Below, in pieces: positions 61,376 to 64,000 of a stretch of DNA of 64,000 nt. The notes under the pieces are model-generated. The model did not search any database and was not told the DNA's origin. It saw nothing but the letters and a program-made list of their open reading frames with translations. The DNA comes from Henricia sp. BOLD:AAB3569 (lineage: Eukaryota > Echinodermata > Asteroidea > Spinulosida > Echinasteridae), in assembly GCA_037783545.1 (NCBI GenBank), contig JBBELK010000304.1, positions 80,697-144,696 on the forward strand. Reading direction: 5' to 3'. How positions within the stretch are numbered: the first letter of the stretch is position 1; each line of letters starts with the position of its first letter. Both the position numbers and the translations under genes were made by a program.

Positions 61376-62212
61376 GTGTGTCCCAAATGCCGGCAAATTT
61401 GGAAATCAAGGAATTTTCCAACCAACTTCAAATTTTGCATGCTCCAAACTGTATATATTCCGCACTTGTCATGCAAAATTGACAGATTTTCGCTGGGAAA
61501 TGACGGAGAAATTTCAGAGTTTAGGGAAAACGGAGCTCGGCTGCGTGGTTATTCCCCTAACCGTGGCTGTTGGGACACCCTGCGCATGCGCTGCGCTGGT
61601 GTACATTTGTACGGCCGTTGACTCACCCCAGATTGTGACGGGAATTAGGTCAAAGTGTGTCCCAAATGCCGGCAAATTTGGAAATCAAGGAATTTTCCAA
61701 CCAACTTCAAATTTTGCATGCTCCAAACTGTATATATTCCGCACTTGTCATGCAAAATTGACAGATTTTCGCTGGGAAATGACGGAGAAATTTCAGAGTT
61801 TAGGGAAAACGGAGCTCGGCTGCGTGGTTATTCCCCTAACCGTGGCTGTTGGGACACCCTGCGCATGCGCCGCGCTGGTGTACATTTGTACGGCCGTTGA
61901 CTCACCCCAGATTGTGACGGGAATTAGGTCAAAGTGTGTCCCAAATGCCGGCAAATTTGGAAATCAAGGAATTTTCCAACCAACTTCAAATTTTGCATGC
62001 TCCAAACTGTATATATTCCGCACTTGTCATGCAAAATTGACAGATTTTCGCTGGGAAATGACGGAGAAATTTCAGAGTTTAGGGAAAACGGAGCTCGGCT
62101 GCGTGGTTATTCCCCTAACCGTGGCTGTTGGGACACCCTGCGCATGCGCTGCGCTGGTGTACATTTGTACGGCCGTTGACTCACCCCAGATTGTGACGGG
62201 AATTAGGTCAAA
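61376..62212 (+). repeat. Two-unit (558-bp) repeat
   Basis: The variant GCGCATGCGCTGCGCTGG occurs in units starting at 61376 and 61934, with a normal long unit between. It suggests a small dimeric duplication. Confidence 0.6.
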
Positions 62213-64000
62213 GTGTGTCCCAAATGCCGGCAAATTTGGAAATCAAGGAATTTTCCAACCAACTTCAAATTTTGCATGCTCCAAACTGTATATATTCCGC
62301 ACTTGTCATGCAAAATTGACAGATTTTCGCTGGGAAATGACGGAGAAATTTCAGAGTTTAGGGAAAACGGAGCTCGGCTGCGTGGTTATTCCCCTAACCG
62401 TGGCTGTTGGGACACCCTGCGCCGCGCTGGTGTACATTTGTACGGCCGTTGACTCACCCCAGATTGTGACGGGAATTAGGTCAAAGTGTGTCCCAAATGC
62501 CGGCAAATTTGGAAATCAAGGAATTTTCCAACCAACTTCAAATTTTGCATGCTCCAAACTGTATATATTCCGCACTTGTCATGCAAAATTGACAGATTTT
62601 CGCTGGGAAATGACGGAGAAATTTCAGAGTTTAGGGAAAACGGAGCTCGGCTGCGTGGTTATTCCCCTAACCGTGGCTGTTGGGACACCCTGCGCATGCG
62701 CCGAGCTGGTGTACATTTGTACGGCCGTTGACTCACCCCAGATTGTGACGGGAATTAGGTCAAAGTGTGTCCCAAATGCCGGCAAATTTGGAAATCAAGG
62801 AATTTTCCAACCAACTTCAAATTTTGCATGCTCCAAACTGTATATATTCCGCACTTGTCATGCAAAATTGACAGATTTTCGCTGGGAAATGACGGAGAAA
62901 TTTCAGAGTTTAGGGAAAACGGAGCTCGGCTGCGTGGTTATTCCCCTAACCGTGGCTGTTGGGACACCCTGCGCCGCGCTGGTGTACATTTGTACGGCCG
63001 TTGACTCACCCCAGATTGTGACGGGAATTAGGTCAAAGTGTGTCCCAAATGCCGGCAAATTTGGAAATCAAGGAATTTTCCAACCAACTTCAAATTTTGC
63101 ATGCTCCAAACTGTATATATTCCGCACTTGTCATGCAAAATTGACAGATTTTCGCTGGGAAATGACGGAGAAATTTCAGAGTTTAGGGAAAACGGAGCTC
63201 GGCTGCGTGGTTATTCCCCTAACCGTGGCTGTTGGGACACCCTGCGCCGCGCTGGTGTACATTTGTACGGCCGTTGACTCACCCCAGATTGTGACGGGAA
63301 TTAGGTCAAAGTGTGTCCCAAATGCCGGCAAATTTGGAAATCAAGGAATTTTCCAACCAACTTCAAATTTTGCATGCTCCAAACTGTATATATTCCGCAC
63401 TTGTCATGCAAAATTGACAGATTTTCGCTGGGAAATGACGGAGAAATTTCAGAGTTTAGGGAAAACGGAGCTCGGCTGCGTGGTTATTCCCCTAACCGTG
63501 GCTGTTGGGACACCCTGCGCCGCGCTGGTGTACATTTGTACGGCCGTTGACTCACCCCAGATTGTGACGGGAATTAGGTCAAAGTGTGTCCCAAATGCCG
63601 GCAAATTTGGAAATCAAGGAATTTTCCAACCAACTTCAAATTTTGCATGCTCCAAACTGTATATATTCCGCACTTGTCATGCAAAATTGACAGATTTTCG
63701 CTGGGAAATGACGGAGAAATTTCAGAGTTTAGGGAAAACGGAGCTCGGCTGCGTGGTTATTCCCCTAACCGTGGCTGTTGGGACACCCTGCGCATGCGCC
63801 GCGCTGGTGTACATTTGTACGGCCGTTGACTCACCCCAGATTGTGACGGGAATTAGGTCAAAGTGTGTCCCAAATGCCGGCAAATTTGGAAATCAAGGAA
63901 TTTTCCAACCAACTTCAAATTTTGCATGCTCCAAACTGTATATATTCCGCACTTGTCATGCAAAATTGACAGATTTTCGCTGGGAAATGACGGAGAAATT

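Larger units (their letters stand above)
26968..64000 (+). repeat. Satellite array, plus orientation, second segment
   Basis: About 135 units, all plus-oriented, running off the right end of the window. Variants typical of this array and not seen in the left one are GTTTAGAGAAAAC, GCCGACAAATTTGG, CAAGGAAATTTTC, CCAACTTAAAATT and GACGAGAAAAAAGG. From about 26968 to 29700 units carry private changes, including single-base deletions (CAAATTTGAAATC at 27279-27291, CCAACAACTTC at 28124-28134). From about 30 to 51 kb the array is organised in large repeated blocks. From 57 kb to the end units are close to consensus. Confidence 0.96.

Overview
This is eukaryotic, satellite-rich DNA with no intact cellular gene that I can support. 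About 93% of the window is one tandem repeat with a 273/279-bp unit, in two arrays of opposite orientation. The left array (1-19743) reads on the minus strand and the right array (about 23953-64000) on the plus strand, so the two diverge from a 4.2-kb spacer. The spacer holds a broken tyrosine-recombinase (YR) retroelement, and the right array is interrupted once by a 1.28-kb DNA transposon. The retroelement's reverse transcriptase is of a DIRS/Ngaro-like type that I associate with marine invertebrates (cnidarians, echinoderms, amphioxus), so an animal genome, perhaps cnidarian, is my best guess. That is inference, not something the sequence proves.

Layout. (1) 1-19743: about 72 minus-oriented satellite units, with local duplications (548-bp dimers, an 819-bp trimer, a 1656-bp block, a roughly 5-kb block). 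(2) 19744-23952: spacer. On the minus strand, in order, it holds an unrecognised 5' coding remnant, reverse transcriptase, RNase H, an SGNH hydrolase-like domain and a tyrosine recombinase, all frameshifted or interrupted. A 163-bp terminal-inverted-repeat element sits next to the recombinase start. (3) 23953-25688: about six plus-oriented satellite units. (4) 25689-26967: non-autonomous DNA transposon with 53-bp terminal inverted repeats and an 8-bp target duplication cut from the satellite. (5) 26968-64000: about 135 more units. Their outer part carries private mutations, and a higher-order repeat of about 5.5-6.1 kb runs from about 30 to 51 kb.

Satellite biology. The unit has a 6-bp length switch at a GCGCATGCGC palindrome. 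Both main lengths are multiples of three, and one frame has no stop, which creates misleading 'proteins' of up to 870 residues. Each unit also carries an 11-bp inverted repeat around TATATAT and a perfect AP-1-type TGACTCA. The two arrays enter the spacer at almost the same phase of the unit, and each has its own variants, so they have been homogenised separately. The most notable architecture is this head-to-head satellite pair around a dead YR retroelement. I see no evidence for an unknown protein-coding system here.
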